From Streptomyces griseoluteus (GTDB lineage Bacteria; Actinomycetota; Actinomycetes; Streptomycetales; Streptomycetaceae): DNA of 39,712 nt. Where the stretch lies: contig JOBE01000083.1 of assembly GCA_000717735.1 (NCBI GenBank), positions 1 through 39,712 on the forward strand. The letters run 5' to 3'. A model generated the notes under the pieces. The model searched no databases and was not told the DNA's origin. It saw only the letters and a list, made by a program, of their open reading frames with translations. A program made the position numbers and the translations under genes. How positions within the stretch are numbered: the first letter of the stretch is position 1; every line of letters starts with the position of its first letter. Positions 25,557 through 33,849 of the stretch are shown here, piece after piece.

Positions 25557-25880
25557 GGTGGGGATCCTCGTCATCCGGAGGTGAGGTGAAGGCGGACGTG
25601 TGACCCCGGGTCGGCGACGGCCGACACGGCAGGGTCAGGACGCCGAACGGATGCGGCAGGACCGCCAGTTGTGGATGACATGGCTACACATGCGGCCGAC
25701 GCTAACAGGCGGGGACAGCGCCGGACGACCCGTTTTCCCGCGACCGACCGCGCCACGAGCCCGGCATGACCCGAAGGGCACGCCGGGACCCGCCGGAAGC
25801 CCGGTACTGCGACGCATGCCCGGGCTCGACCGGCGAGTGGCGCCTCAACGACGAGTGGTACCTCAACGACTAGTGGTACC
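25557..25880. other. Intergenic region with tandem repeat and possible small ORF
   Basis: These 324 bases hold no gene I can firmly support. They include an 18-bp tandem repeat at the rpsR end and a 35-codon plus-strand ORF, listed separately. Around 25660-25700 composition is less GC-rich (GTTGTGGATGACATGGCTAC), which could be a promoter, but no clear -35/-10 pair is seen. Confidence 0.4.
25766..25873 (+). CDS. Possible small ORF with EW-LND repeats
   Basis: An ATG at 25766 opens 35 codons ending TAG, including DPPEARYCDACPGSTG and two copies of a six-residue E-W-x-L-N-D unit. It is antisense and just downstream of rpsR2, with only a weak GAG upstream. The repeated peptide simply reflects the 18-bp DNA repeat, so coding is doubtful. 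Confidence 0.15.
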   Translation: MTRRARRDPPEARYCDACPGSTGEWRLNDEWYLND

Positions 25881-25888
25881 TCAACGAC
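25835..25888. repeat. Three tandem 18-bp copies spanning the rpsR2 stop
   Basis: Units at 25835-25852, 25853-25870 and 25871-25888 follow the pattern [GT]AGTGG[TC][AG]CCTCAACGAC. On the minus strand each copy contains CGTTGA, the end of the rpsR coding region (CGT TGA), so the stop region has been triplicated. Confidence 0.95.
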
Positions 25889-26117
25889 CGGTGTACGGCA
25901 GCAGGGCCATCTCACGGGCGTTCTTGACGGCGGCGGCGAGGGCCCGCTGCTGCTGGGCCGTCACCCGGGTGACGCGCCGGCTGCGGATCTTCCCCCGGTC
26001 GGAGATGAACTTCCGCAGCAGATCGGTGTCCTTGTAGTCGATGTAGGTGATCCCGGCCGCGTCGAGCGGGTTGGGCCGGGGCGTGGCGGGCTTGCGGGGT
26101 TCGTGGCGTCGGGCCAT
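25881..26117 (-). CDS. rpsR2: 30S ribosomal protein bS18, zinc-free paralogue
   Basis: This 78-residue bS18 paralogue has the conserved core [20 protein letters not shown], followed by [17 protein letters not shown] and the typical ending MALLPYT. The zinc-associated form has Cys residues near the N-terminus and in the ...C..H motif; this copy has none, so it fits the C-minus class made under zinc starvation. AAGGAG precedes the ATG at 26117. It is the third gene of a minus-strand operon with bL31 type B and a COG0523 protein, headed by a Zur-box-like palindrome. It would replace the zinc-containing S18 and free zinc for other uses. Confidence 0.93.
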   Translation of the reverse strand: MARRHEPRKPATPRPNPLDAAGITYIDYKDTDLLRKFISDRGKIRSRRVTRVTAQQQRALAAAVKNAREMALLPYTGR

Positions 26118-26194
26118 GGCGGCGCGTCTCCTTGCGTGAACGTTTCGGTGGGGGCGGCGACAGGGCTGTGCCGCGATGGTGCGGTCGTACGAGG

Positions 26195-27418
26195 TCAGGC
26201 GGCGTCGAGGAGCGAGTCGAAGGCGGCCGGGAGGTGCTTCCACGCCTCGCGGCCCGACCTGTACTCCTCGTCCGTCAGCAGGCAGGAGTCGAGGAGCCGT
26301 TCCAGCTCGTCCCGGTCGAGGCCGGGCGACGTGAACACCAGGTGCTGGCAGCAGTCGCCGTGGTCGGGGTGCCAGTCGAGCGCGGCCGCGGCCCGGCGTA
26401 CGGCGGGGACCATGTCCCAGGCCGCGTCCGGCAGCGACGCCAGCCAGGGGCCGACGCTCTCGACGCACAGCGCCCCGCCGGCCGCGTCCCACGCGAGCAG
26501 CGTGTCGGGCCGGTCGGCGAGCCAGAAGCGGCCGCGGCTGCGGGCGGCGGCGCAGCACAGGTCTTCGAGCGCCTGGTAGAGGCGCTCGGGGTGGAACGGC
26601 CGGTGGCGGCGCCAGACGAGCGTGGAGACGCCCGCCTCGTCGGCCTCCTGGGGGAGGAGCGCGCACGCGGGGTGCTGCGCCGCGGCGGCGGCCTCGATGT
26701 CGACGCCGGCGAAGGCGGCCCGGACGAGTTCGGCGGACGCGGCACGGTCGGGTTCGCCGGAGCCGGAGGCGGAGGCGGAGGCGGAGGCGGGAGCGGCGGG
26801 GGCGGCGGGGGCGGCCGGGACCCGGCGCGCGGTGGGGTGCAGCTGCGCGAGGAGGGCCCGGTCCTCGTCGTCGGCGTCGTCGTTGTCGACGAGGGCGACG
26901 ACGGGCGCGTACTCCAGCTGGCGGGCCCAGGTGTCCCCGACGGTCCGCCGGTCGGTGGGGGCGGCCGCGAGGCCGGCCTCGGCCAGGTCGTCGCCGTTGG
27001 CGAGACAGGGCAGGACGAGCGCGGGGTCCACGGCGGTGATCACGCCGGTCAGGGCCAGCCGGTCTCCGCCGTGCGCCGCGACCACCTCGGCCATGGCCTT
27101 CGGTTCGACCGAGTCCCACAGTTCGACCACGGCGAGCCGGGTCAGGCCGGCGTCCGCCATCCGCTCCAGTTCGGGGACCAGGTCCTCGCGCAGTGCGCAG
27201 CACGCGCAGTCGTTGACCAGGGGCGTGTCGTCGCGGGAGACGGGGCCGGCGGCGTCGCGGATCACGCGGAGCACGGTGCCGTCGGGCGCTCCGGACAGGT
27301 CGTGGTGCAGTGCCACGCTGCCCTGGACGGTGTGCAGGAGGCGCTCGACGACCTCCCGCCGCGCGTCGGCGTGCATGCCGGCGACGATCACCACGGGGAG
27401 CTTGCCTTCGTGGTCCAT
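26195..27418 (-). CDS. COG0523/CobW-like protein without P-loop
   Basis: This 407-residue protein follows the CobW/COG0523 layout. It starts [20 protein letters not shown], where GxxGxGKT would be expected, so the Walker A Gly-Lys-Thr is lost. The metal motif CxCC is kept as [12 protein letters not shown] (Cys 71, 73, 74). The usual NKxD base-recognition motif is replaced by DNDD (178-181). An Ala/Pro/Ser linker (four GGAGGC-type 6-bp repeats at 26765-26788) joins the domains. The C-terminal CobW_C region has [13 protein letters not shown], with extra Cys/His. Its ATG overlaps the bL31 stop (ATGA). It probably binds zinc but not GTP, perhaps as a partner of the intact GTPase at 28055-29215. 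Confidence 0.82.
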   Translation of the reverse strand: MDHEGKLPVVIVAGMHADARREVVERLLHTVQGSVALHHDLSGAPDGTVLRVIRDAAGPVSRDDTPLVNDCACCALREDLVPELERMADAGLTRLAVVELWDSVEPKAMAEVVAAHGGDRLALTGVITAVDPALVLPCLANGDDLAEAGLAAAPTDRRTVGDTWARQLEYAPVVALVDNDDADDEDRALLAQLHPTARRVPAAPAAPAAPASASASASGSGEPDRAASAELVRAAFAGVDIEAAAAAQHPACALLPQEADEAGVSTLVWRRHRPFHPERLYQALEDLCCAAARSRGRFWLADRPDTLLAWDAAGGALCVESVGPWLASLPDAAWDMVPAVRRAAAALDWHPDHGDCCQHLVFTSPGLDRDELERLLDSCLLTDEEYRSGREAWKHLPAAFDSLLDAA

Positions 27419-27663
27419 CAGCGGGCTCCGTAGCGGCGCTCGAAGCGTTCGACGCGGCCTGCGGTGTCGAGGACGCGGGCGGTGCCCGTGTAGAAGGGGT
27501 GGCTCGCGGAGGAGATCTCCACGTCGACGAGCGGGTAGGTGTTGCCGTCCTCCCAGTCGATGCTCTTGTCGCTGGTCATGGTGGAGCGGGTGAGGAACGC
27601 GGTGCCGGAGGCGGAGTCGCGGAAGACGACGGGCCCGTAGGCGGGGTGGATGCCGGGCTTCAT
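27418..27663 (-). CDS. rpmE2: 50S ribosomal protein bL31 type B (zinc-free)
   Basis: This 81-residue type B bL31 begins [20 protein letters not shown] and ends [23 protein letters not shown]. The type A form has the Cys residues that hold zinc; they are absent here. It is the first gene of the minus-strand zinc operon, 71 bases downstream of the Zur-like palindrome at 27734-27752, and is translationally coupled to the following COG0523 gene. A longer in-frame start at 27738 gives a Pro-rich extension without support. Confidence 0.95.
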   Translation of the reverse strand: MKPGIHPAYGPVVFRDSASGTAFLTRSTMTSDKSIDWEDGNTYPLVDVEISSASHPFYTGTARVLDTAGRVERFERRYGAR

Positions 27664-27733
27664 GGCAGGGCCTTTCGGTGGTCGGGGCGGGGGTGGGGGC
27701 AGCGCTCCGCGGCGTGCCACGAGAGAAGTATAT

Positions 27734-27752
27734 GGCAATGGTTTTCATTACC
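27734..27752 (-). promoter_or_regulatory. Zur-box-like palindrome (rpmE2 side)
   Basis: GGCAATGGTTTTCATTACC has matching ends GGYAATGR and YCATTRCC, the AT-rich palindrome style of actinobacterial Zur boxes. It lies 71 bases before the rpmE2 start in an AT-rich island. Confidence 0.75.
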
Positions 27753-27809
27753 AAGACGGTGACCCTGGAGCAGGACCCTCGGAGCAGGAGCGACCCCATC
27801 CGTCAGATT

Positions 27810-27828
27810 GATAATGGGATCCATTTCC
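27810..27828 (+). promoter_or_regulatory. Zur-box-like palindrome (rpmF2 side)
   Basis: GATAATGGGATCCATTTCC has perfect AATGG and CCATT arms around GAT and matches the first box at 15 of 17 informative positions. It lies about 50 bases before the rpmF2 start, so each divergent operon has its own site. Confidence 0.7.
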
Positions 27829-27877
27829 ATATAGCCTCGCCGTGCTCCCCTCCCCCCCGACCTCAAGGAGATCCCTG

Positions 27878-28048
27878 ATGGCCGTCCCGAAGCGGAAGAT
27901 GTCCCGCAGCAACACCCGCCACCGCCGCGCCCAGTGGAAGGCGACCACCCCCCAGCTCGTCCCCGTCACCGTCGACGGCTCGGTGTACCAGGTGCCGCAG
28001 CGCCTGGTGAAGGCGTACGAGCGCGGCCTGCTCCGCCCGGAGGGCTGA
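27878..28048 (+). CDS. rpmF2: 50S ribosomal protein bL32, zinc-free paralogue
   Basis: This 56-residue bL32 starts [20 protein letters not shown] and ends [15 protein letters not shown]. The zinc ribbon Cys residues of the common form are missing. AAGGAGAT fixes the ATG at 27878. Only six bases separate its stop from the downstream GTPase start, so they form one operon under the second Zur-like box. Confidence 0.93.
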   Translation: MAVPKRKMSRSNTRHRRAQWKATTPQLVPVTVDGSVYQVPQRLVKAYERGLLRPEG

Positions 28049-28054
28049 GCCCCC

Positions 28055-29215
28055 ATGACGCCCACCGAGCGGCTCCCCGTGACCGTCCTGTCCGGATTCC
28101 TCGGCGCGGGGAAGACCACCCTCCTCAACCACGTCCTCGGCAACCGCGAAGGACTGCGGGTCGCGGTCATCGTCAACGACATGAGCGAGGTCAACATCGA
28201 CGCCGCGCTCGTGCGCGGCGGTGAGGCCGCCCTGTCCCGCACCGAGGAGCGACTGGTCGAGATGACCAACGGGTGCATCTGCTGCACCCTCCGCGACGAC
28301 CTCCTGGAGGAGGTCGACCGGCTGGCCCGCGAGGGCCGCTTCGACCATCTCCTCATCGAGTCCAGCGGCATCTCGGAACCCATGCCGGTGGCCGCCACCT
28401 TCTCCTTCCCCCGGGACGACGGGGCCACCCTCGGCGACCTCGCCCGGCTCGACACGATGGTGACCGTCGTGGACGCCGCCAACTTCCTGCCGGAGCTGGA
28501 CGGTGGCGACGAACTCGCCGAGCGTGGCCTCGCCCCCTACGAGGACGACGAGCGCACGGTCAGCGATCTCCTCGTGGACCAGGTCGAGTTCGCGGACGTC
28601 ATCGTCCTGAACAAGCTCGACCTGGTCGGCCCGGACGAGGCCCGCCGGCTCCGCGCCACCCTCTCCCGGCTCAACCCGGAGGCGCGTGTCGTTCCCGCCG
28701 TACGCGGACGCGTGCCGCTCGAACAGGTCATGGGCACCGGCCTGTTCGACGTCGAGCGGGCCCAACAGGCCCCCGGCTGGGTCAAGGAGCTGAACGGCGA
28801 CCACGTGCCGGAGACCGAGGAGTACGGCATCTCCTCGCTGGTGTACCGCTCCGAGCTGCCGTTCCACCCGGGCCGGTTGTGGACGTTCGTCACCAAGGGG
28901 ATGGACAGCGGAACCTACGGGCGTGTGCTGCGCTCCAAGGGCTTCTTCTGGCTGGCGACCCGGCCGAGGGTCACCGGACTGTGGTCGCAGGCCGGCGCGG
29001 TCGCCCGGTTCGAACCGTCCGGCGCCCGCGGCCCGGAGACCGCGCAGGGCCAGGAGCTGGTCTTCATCGGCACGGGACTGCGCGCCGACGCCCTGCGCGC
29101 GGCCCTCGACGCGTGCCTCCTCGCACCGGGCGAGCCCGTGCCCGCCGACGACGCCTTCCCCGCGTGGGAGACGTACGGCATCGAGGACGCCTGCGAGCAC
29201 GAGCAGGCGGCCTGA
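28055..29215 (+). CDS. COG0523 GTPase, zinc metallochaperone-like (CobW family)
   Basis: This 386-residue G3E-family GTPase has Walker A GFLGAGKT at 14-21, the metal-binding CxCC motif as [12 protein letters not shown] (Cys 74, 76, 77), ESSG at 102-105, NKLD at 186-189, and a C-terminal CobW_C domain ([20 protein letters not shown] onward). All GTPase motifs are intact. It lies directly behind the zinc-free bL32 gene and a Zur-like box, the context of zinc-deficiency COG0523 proteins such as ZNG1/YciC-type chaperones that hand zinc to client enzymes. The second COG0523 protein in the island lacks these nucleotide motifs, so the pair may work together. The client protein cannot be read from here. 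Confidence 0.92.
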   Translation: MTPTERLPVTVLSGFLGAGKTTLLNHVLGNREGLRVAVIVNDMSEVNIDAALVRGGEAALSRTEERLVEMTNGCICCTLRDDLLEEVDRLAREGRFDHLLIESSGISEPMPVAATFSFPRDDGATLGDLARLDTMVTVVDAANFLPELDGGDELAERGLAPYEDDERTVSDLLVDQVEFADVIVLNKLDLVGPDEARRLRATLSRLNPEARVVPAVRGRVPLEQVMGTGLFDVERAQQAPGWVKELNGDHVPETEEYGISSLVYRSELPFHPGRLWTFVTKGMDSGTYGRVLRSKGFFWLATRPRVTGLWSQAGAVARFEPSGARGPETAQGQELVFIGTGLRADALRAALDACLLAPGEPVPADDAFPAWETYGIEDACEHEQAA

Positions 29216-29216
29216 G

Positions 29217-29245
29217 GGCAGGCGCCACCACCCAGGCCGCCTGCC
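29217..29245 (+). terminator. Stem-loop after the COG0523 GTPase gene
   Basis: GGCAGGCG (29217-29224) and CGCCTGCC (29238-29245) pair over 8 bp with a 13-base loop, directly after the stop codon. Confidence 0.45.
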
Positions 29246-29258
29246 GCGCCGGCGGGGG

Positions 29259-29445
29259 CTACCGCACGAGGCGCTCCGGGACGTCCGCGTCGAAGCCGGG
29301 GTCCCTGTGCACGACGCGGCCCCCGGCGACCGTCATCAGCGAGGTGAGCGAGGCGAGTTCGTCGCCGGGCGCCTCCAGGTAGTCCCCCGACAGCACCGCC
29401 AGGTCGGCGAGCCTGCCGGGGGCGAGGGTGCCCTTGAGGTGTCCC
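29259..29445 (-). pseudogene. Amidohydrolase (YtcJ-like), C-terminal remnant
   Basis: About 60 residues read VEGHLKGTLAPGRLADLAVL and then LEAPGDELASLTSLMTVAGGRVVH, ending VPERLVR. This is the last beta-sandwich part of a YtcJ-type metal-dependent amidohydrolase, normally about 540 residues. The frame stays open further upstream, but from about 29445 the sequence codes for another protein on the opposite strand. All catalytic metal ligands are missing. Confidence 0.75.
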
Positions 29446-30161
29446 TCGACAACCTGGTCCCCCTCCGTCCGTTCTCCGGCGGCATGGACGAGCAGTGGTT
29501 CTTCCTGTCCATGGCGGCGATCGAGGCGGCCGGCGGACCGGCCCTCGCGGCCGTCGAGGTCATGCGGGAGGGGATCGGCGCGGACCGCCCGGAGCTGGTC
29601 TCCGACGCCCTCGTCCGGATCCGCGACGCCGTCGAGGCCATGATGGCCACCCTGCGCCGCATCCCGGAGCGCTGCGACCCGTACGTCTACTACCACCGGG
29701 TCCGGCCGCCGATGGGCGCGTGGGGCGAACCGGGCGTGATCTACGAGGGCGTGGGCACCGCGCCGCAGAACTGGGACGCCGCGAGCGGCGCCCAGAGCGC
29801 GCTCCTCCAGACGCTCGACGCGGCGCTCGGCCTCCGCCACGGCGAGGAGACGGGCGGGTTCCTGCGGGGCATGCGGGCCTGCATGCCGCCCGGGCACCGG
29901 CGGTTCCTCACCGCACTCGAAGCGGGCCCTTCGGTACGCGACCACATCGTCGCCCGGGACGACGACGAGAAGCTGCGGGGCCGCTACAACGACGCCGTGG
30001 ACGTCCTCGACACCTTCCGCCGGTCCCACATGGGGCTCACGGTCCGCTATCTGTCGAAGCAGGCGGGGCCGGAGGGCGTCGGGTACGGGACGGGAGGGAC
30101 GGACTTCGTCCACTTCCTCCACGACACGCGCCTGGAGGCCTCCGCGCACCGCATCGACTGA
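29439..30161 (+). pseudogene. Indoleamine 2,3-dioxygenase-like gene, N-terminally truncated
   Basis: About 240 residues match the C-terminal heme domain of the indoleamine 2,3-dioxygenase family, which opens the indole ring of tryptophan. Clear landmarks are FSGGMDEQWFFLSMAAIEAA, GFLRGMRACMPPGHRRFL, the proximal heme His in FRRSHMGLTVRYL, and GTGGTDFVHFLHDTR. The N-terminal small domain, about 150 residues, is missing. The frame could start at GTG 29439 or ATG 29484, neither with a good ribosome site. Heme-ligand and substrate-loop regions are kept, but a stable enzyme is unlikely. It is joined head to head with the amidohydrolase remnant. Confidence 0.8.
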
Positions 30162-30307
30162 TCCGGCCCCCAGGGGCCGCCCCGGTGACACGAGGGGCGC
30201 CGAACGAGTGGACTCGCCGGTCGGCGGGCAGGACGGCGGGCCCTCGGCCGTGGGTTCCGGTGGTCAATGGCCGTCCGAGACCCGTGACCCGGAAGAGGCC
30301 TCCCTCG

Positions 30308-31522
30308 ATGCGACGTACCCCTCACCGCCGACTGTTCGCCGCGACGCTGCTCGTGGCGTCCGTGCTCGCCCCGATGGCGGCCACCCCCGCCACCCCCGTA
30401 CACGCCGCTCCCGTACCCGCCGCGAGCGCCGTCCGGCACGGTGAGGACGACTGCCCGCCGGGCGGTCTCGGTCCCGAGCTGACCGCCCGGCTGGACAAGT
30501 CGATCGAGGACGTCCGCAAGCAGGCGGGCATCCCGGGTGTCGTCGTCGGCCTGTGGATGCCGGGCAAGGGCAGCTACGTCCGTGCGACCGGGGTCGCCGA
30601 CACCGCCACCCGGCAGCCGATGTTCGCCGACAGCATCGTCCGGATCGGCAGCGAGACCAAGACGTTCACGGTCACCGCGCTGCTGGAACTCGTGGACGAC
30701 GGCCGGGTGCGCCTCGACGACCCGATCTCGAAGTACGTCGGACACGTGCCGAACGGCCGCCGGATCACCCTGCGCCATCTGGCCGAGATGCGCAGCGGTC
30801 TGTTCCCGTACACCTCCGATCCCGGCTTCGACCACGACCTGCTGAGCGACCCGCAGCGCTCGTTCACCCCGCACGAGGTGCTCGCGTACGGCTTCAAGCA
30901 CAAGAACACCTTCAAGCCGGGCCAGAAGTTCGAGTACTCCAACACCAACCTCGTCCTGCTCGGCCTGGTGGTCGAGAAGGTCAGCGGCCACCGGCTCGCC
31001 GACTTCATCCACGAGCGGGTGCTCCGGCCCGCCCGTCTGCACCACACGCTGTTCCCGAAGGGCGCGGAGTTCCCCGAGCCGCACGCCCGCGGCTACACGG
31101 ACCAGACGCTGAGCGGCGCGGTCGCCGACGCCACGGACTGGAACCCGAGTTGGGCGTGGGCGGCCGGTGCGATGATCTCGAACCTGCACGACCTGCGGCG
31201 CTGGGCGAAGGTCCTCGCCACCGGCGAACTGCTCAGCCCCGAGACCCAGGCGCAGCGGCTCAGGACGCTGCCGACCACCTTCCCCGGCACCCGCTACGGT
31301 CTTGGCATCTTCGAGACCAACGGATGGATCGGGCACAACGGCTCCATCCCGGGGTACGAGACGGTGACGGTCTACCTGCCGTCGAAGAAGGCCACCATGG
31401 TCGTCATGATCAACACGGACGTCCTCCACGAGGGCCAGGAGCCGTCCACCCTGCTCGCCCGTGCGATCACGACGATCGTCACGCCGGAGAACGTCTACGC
31501 GGGTGTGGTGGTGCCGCGCTGA
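30308..31522 (+). CDS. Secreted serine hydrolase, beta-lactamase/DD-peptidase family
   Basis: This 404-residue protein has a signal peptide (MRRTPHRRLFAATLLVASVL, cleaved near AHA/AP) and a class C beta-lactamase-like domain. The SxxK motif is S115-E-T-K118, the YxN motif is Y210-S-N212, and the third motif is HNG at 343-345. These are the features of D-alanyl-D-alanine carboxypeptidases and esterases of the Streptomyces R61 type. It is exported and would act on peptidoglycan or ester substrates. The C-terminus ends without an obvious anchor. A perfect terminator follows, which separates it from helR. Confidence 0.87.
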   Translation: MRRTPHRRLFAATLLVASVLAPMAATPATPVHAAPVPAASAVRHGEDDCPPGGLGPELTARLDKSIEDVRKQAGIPGVVVGLWMPGKGSYVRATGVADTATRQPMFADSIVRIGSETKTFTVTALLELVDDGRVRLDDPISKYVGHVPNGRRITLRHLAEMRSGLFPYTSDPGFDHDLLSDPQRSFTPHEVLAYGFKHKNTFKPGQKFEYSNTNLVLLGLVVEKVSGHRLADFIHERVLRPARLHHTLFPKGAEFPEPHARGYTDQTLSGAVADATDWNPSWAWAAGAMISNLHDLRRWAKVLATGELLSPETQAQRLRTLPTTFPGTRYGLGIFETNGWIGHNGSIPGYETVTVYLPSKKATMVVMINTDVLHEGQEPSTLLARAITTIVTPENVYAGVVVPR

Positions 31523-31546
31523 TCGCACCGAGGGCGGCGGCAAACG

Positions 31547-31584
31547 AAGAGTGGCAAGGGGAGTACTCACCTCTTGCCACTCTT
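31547..31584 (+). terminator. Intrinsic terminator after the serine hydrolase gene
   Basis: AAGAGTGGCAAG (31547-31558) and CTTGCCACTCTT (31573-31584) pair perfectly over 12 bp with a 14-base loop. The helR control region starts right after it. Confidence 0.85.
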
Positions 31585-31601
31585 AACTTATAGCGCACGG
31601 G

Positions 31602-31621
31602 GGGGCTTGCGGCAAGGCCCC
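31602..31621 (+). promoter_or_regulatory. Rifamycin-associated element (RAE)
   Basis: GGGGCTTGCGGCAAGGCCCC is an imperfect inverted repeat that corresponds to the RAE found upstream of rifamycin-induced genes in actinobacteria. It lies 59 bases before the helR start. TTATAG at 31588-31593 just upstream may be part of the promoter. Confidence 0.85.
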
Positions 31622-31680
31622 GGTGGTACCGCAGAATCGCTGGTCTCAGCCATCCCCTGCAGAAATGGGAGTCCCATCCC

Positions 31681-33849
31681 GTGCGTGTGCTTTCGTCGGT
31701 GGACCAGTCGCACGGCACCAGCGCCTTCGACCTTCCCGACCGCCTCTCCCCCAAGGCCGACGCGGCCCTTATCGCAGGTGACGAGCTGCACTTCGCGGCC
31801 ATCGCGAAGAGCCTCGACGAGTCGATCGCGGAGCTCTCCGAGCGGCTGGACGCGACGCGCAGGGCGCCCGGCGGCGCCGGCCGGGAGGCGATGGACCGGG
31901 ACGCGGAGATCCACCGGCTGACCGGCCGCCTGCGCACCCTGCGCCGCTTCGGCCTGGACCTGTGCCTCGGGCGCGTCGTCGGCGAGGACGGCAGCGAGCC
32001 CGTGTACGTCGGACGCCTCGGCCTCACCGACAGCACGGGGCACCGGCTCCTCGTCGACTGGCGCTCCCCCGCGGCCGAGCCGTTCTTCGCGGCCACCCAC
32101 GCCCGCCCGATGGGGCTCGCGAGCCGCCGCAGGTACCGCTGGACCGCCGGCCGGATCAGCGACTACTGGGACGAGGTCTTCACCGCCGACGGCCTGGAGG
32201 AGCACGCGGCCCTCGACGACCAGTCCGCGTTCATCGCCAGCCTCGGCGGCAGCCGGTCACCGCGGATGCGCGATGTGCTCTCCACCATCCAGGCCGACCA
32301 GGACGCCGTCATCCGGGCGGGCTCGCGCGGCACGCTCGTCGTCGACGGCGGCCCCGGTACGGGAAAGACGGTCGTCGCGCTGCACCGCTCCGCGCACCTC
32401 CTCTACGCGGACCCGCGCCTCGGTCACCGCCGGGGCGGCGTGCTGTTCGTCGGCCCGCACCAGCCCTACCTGGCGTACGTCGCCGACGTCCTCCCCAGCC
32501 TCGGCGAGGAGGGCGTGCAGACCTGCACCGTGCGGGACCTCGTCGCGGAGGGCGCGAAGGCGGCCGTCGAGCGCGACCCGGAGGTGGCCCGCCTGAAGTC
32601 GTCCGCGGACATGGTGCGGGCGATCGAGGCGGCCGTCAGGTTCTACGAGGAGCCGCCGGCCCGGGGGATGACGGTCTCGACCGACTGGGCCGACATCCGG
32701 CTGACCGCCGACGACTGGGCCGAGGCCTTCGAGGCGCCGGAGGCCGGTACCCCGCACAACGAGGCGCGGGAGCAGATCTGGGACGAGCTGGGCACGATCC
32801 TCCTGGCCAAGCTCGACGGCGAGGTCCCGGAGGGCCCGTTCCGCAAGTCGCTGCGGCAGGACGAGGAGCTGGCCGGGGCCCTGCACGGCGCCTGGCCGCT
32901 CCTCGAGGCCGCCGACCTCGTCGGGGACCTCTGGTCGGTCCCCGCCTACCTGCGCAAGTGCGCTCCCTGGCTCGACCGGGAGGACGTCCACAGGCTCCAG
33001 CGCGCGGACGCCCAGGCCTGGACGGTGTCCGACCTGCCGCTCCTGGACGCGGCACGGCAGCGGCTCGGCGACCCGGAGGCGGCGCGGCTCAGGCGCCGGC
33101 AGCAGGCCACGGTCGCCGCCGAACGCGCGCGCATGGCCGACGTCATCGACAACGTGCTCGCGGCGGACGACGACGGCGAGGGCGCGGTGACGATGCTCCG
33201 CGGCCAGGACCTGAAGGACAGTCTGGTCGACGACGCCGCGCTGCCCGGTACCGAACCGGACCTGCTCGCCGGGCCGTTCGCGCACATCGTCGTGGACGAG
33301 GCGCAGGAACTGACGGACGCGGAATGGCAGATGCTGCTGCTGCGCTGCCCGTCCCGCAGCTTCACCGTCGTCGGGGACCGCGCCCAGGCCAGGAACGGAT
33401 TCACGGAGTCGTGGGAGGAGCGGCTCGAACGGGTCGGACTCGACCGGATCACCGTGGCGTCCCTGAGCATCAACTACCGGACGCCGGAAGAGGTCATGGC
33501 GGAGGCCGAGCCGGCCATCAGGGCCGCGCTCCCCGACGCCAACGTGCCGACGTCCGTCCGCGCCGCCGGCATCCCGGTCATCCACGGGTCCGCGACGGAG
33601 CTCGACACGGTCCTCGACGACTGGCTCGCCGCCAACGCCGACGGGACCGCGTGCGTCATCGGCGCCCCCCGGTTCCGGCCGGCGGCCCGCGTCCGGTCGC
33701 TGACCCCGTCGCTGTCGAAGGGCCTGGAGTTCGACCTCGTCGTCCTCGTCGACCCGGACGCCCTCGGCGAGGGGATCGAGGGAGCGGTCGACCGCTATGT
33801 CGCGATGACCCGCGCGACCCGGCAGCTCGTCGTCCTCACGAGTTCCTGA
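31681..33849 (+). CDS. helR: HelR, RNA polymerase recycling/rifamycin-protection ATPase
   Basis: This 722-residue HelD-family protein is of the HelR class. It has an N-terminal coiled-coil arm (IAKSLDESIAELSERLDATR near 41-60), the HelD signature LLVDWRSPAAEPFF at 123-136, Walker A GGPGTGKT at 223-230, and Walker B IVVDEAQELTDAEWQ. Late helicase motifs appear as VVGDRAQARNG, SINYRTPEEV and the ending VAMTRATRQLVVLTS. HelR proteins bind RNA polymerase, push rifamycin out of its pocket and rescue stalled polymerase. The RAE upstream fits rifamycin induction. The GTG at 31681 has GGGAG nine bases upstream. A triple 11-bp repeat covers its stop. Confidence 0.93.
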   Translation: MRVLSSVDQSHGTSAFDLPDRLSPKADAALIAGDELHFAAIAKSLDESIAELSERLDATRRAPGGAGREAMDRDAEIHRLTGRLRTLRRFGLDLCLGRVVGEDGSEPVYVGRLGLTDSTGHRLLVDWRSPAAEPFFAATHARPMGLASRRRYRWTAGRISDYWDEVFTADGLEEHAALDDQSAFIASLGGSRSPRMRDVLSTIQADQDAVIRAGSRGTLVVDGGPGTGKTVVALHRSAHLLYADPRLGHRRGGVLFVGPHQPYLAYVADVLPSLGEEGVQTCTVRDLVAEGAKAAVERDPEVARLKSSADMVRAIEAAVRFYEEPPARGMTVSTDWADIRLTADDWAEAFEAPEAGTPHNEAREQIWDELGTILLAKLDGEVPEGPFRKSLRQDEELAGALHGAWPLLEAADLVGDLWSVPAYLRKCAPWLDREDVHRLQRADAQAWTVSDLPLLDAARQRLGDPEAARLRRRQQATVAAERARMADVIDNVLAADDDGEGAVTMLRGQDLKDSLVDDAALPGTEPDLLAGPFAHIVVDEAQELTDAEWQMLLLRCPSRSFTVVGDRAQARNGFTESWEERLERVGLDRITVASLSINYRTPEEVMAEAEPAIRAALPDANVPTSVRAAGIPVIHGSATELDTVLDDWLAANADGTACVIGAPRFRPAARVRSLTPSLSKGLEFDLVVLVDPDALGEGIEGAVDRYVAMTRATRQLVVLTSS

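Noticed and set aside
26765..26788. GGAGGC repeat as a second phase-variable tract
   Set aside because: The unit is 6 bp, so copy changes keep the frame; it only lengthens an Ala-Ser linker.
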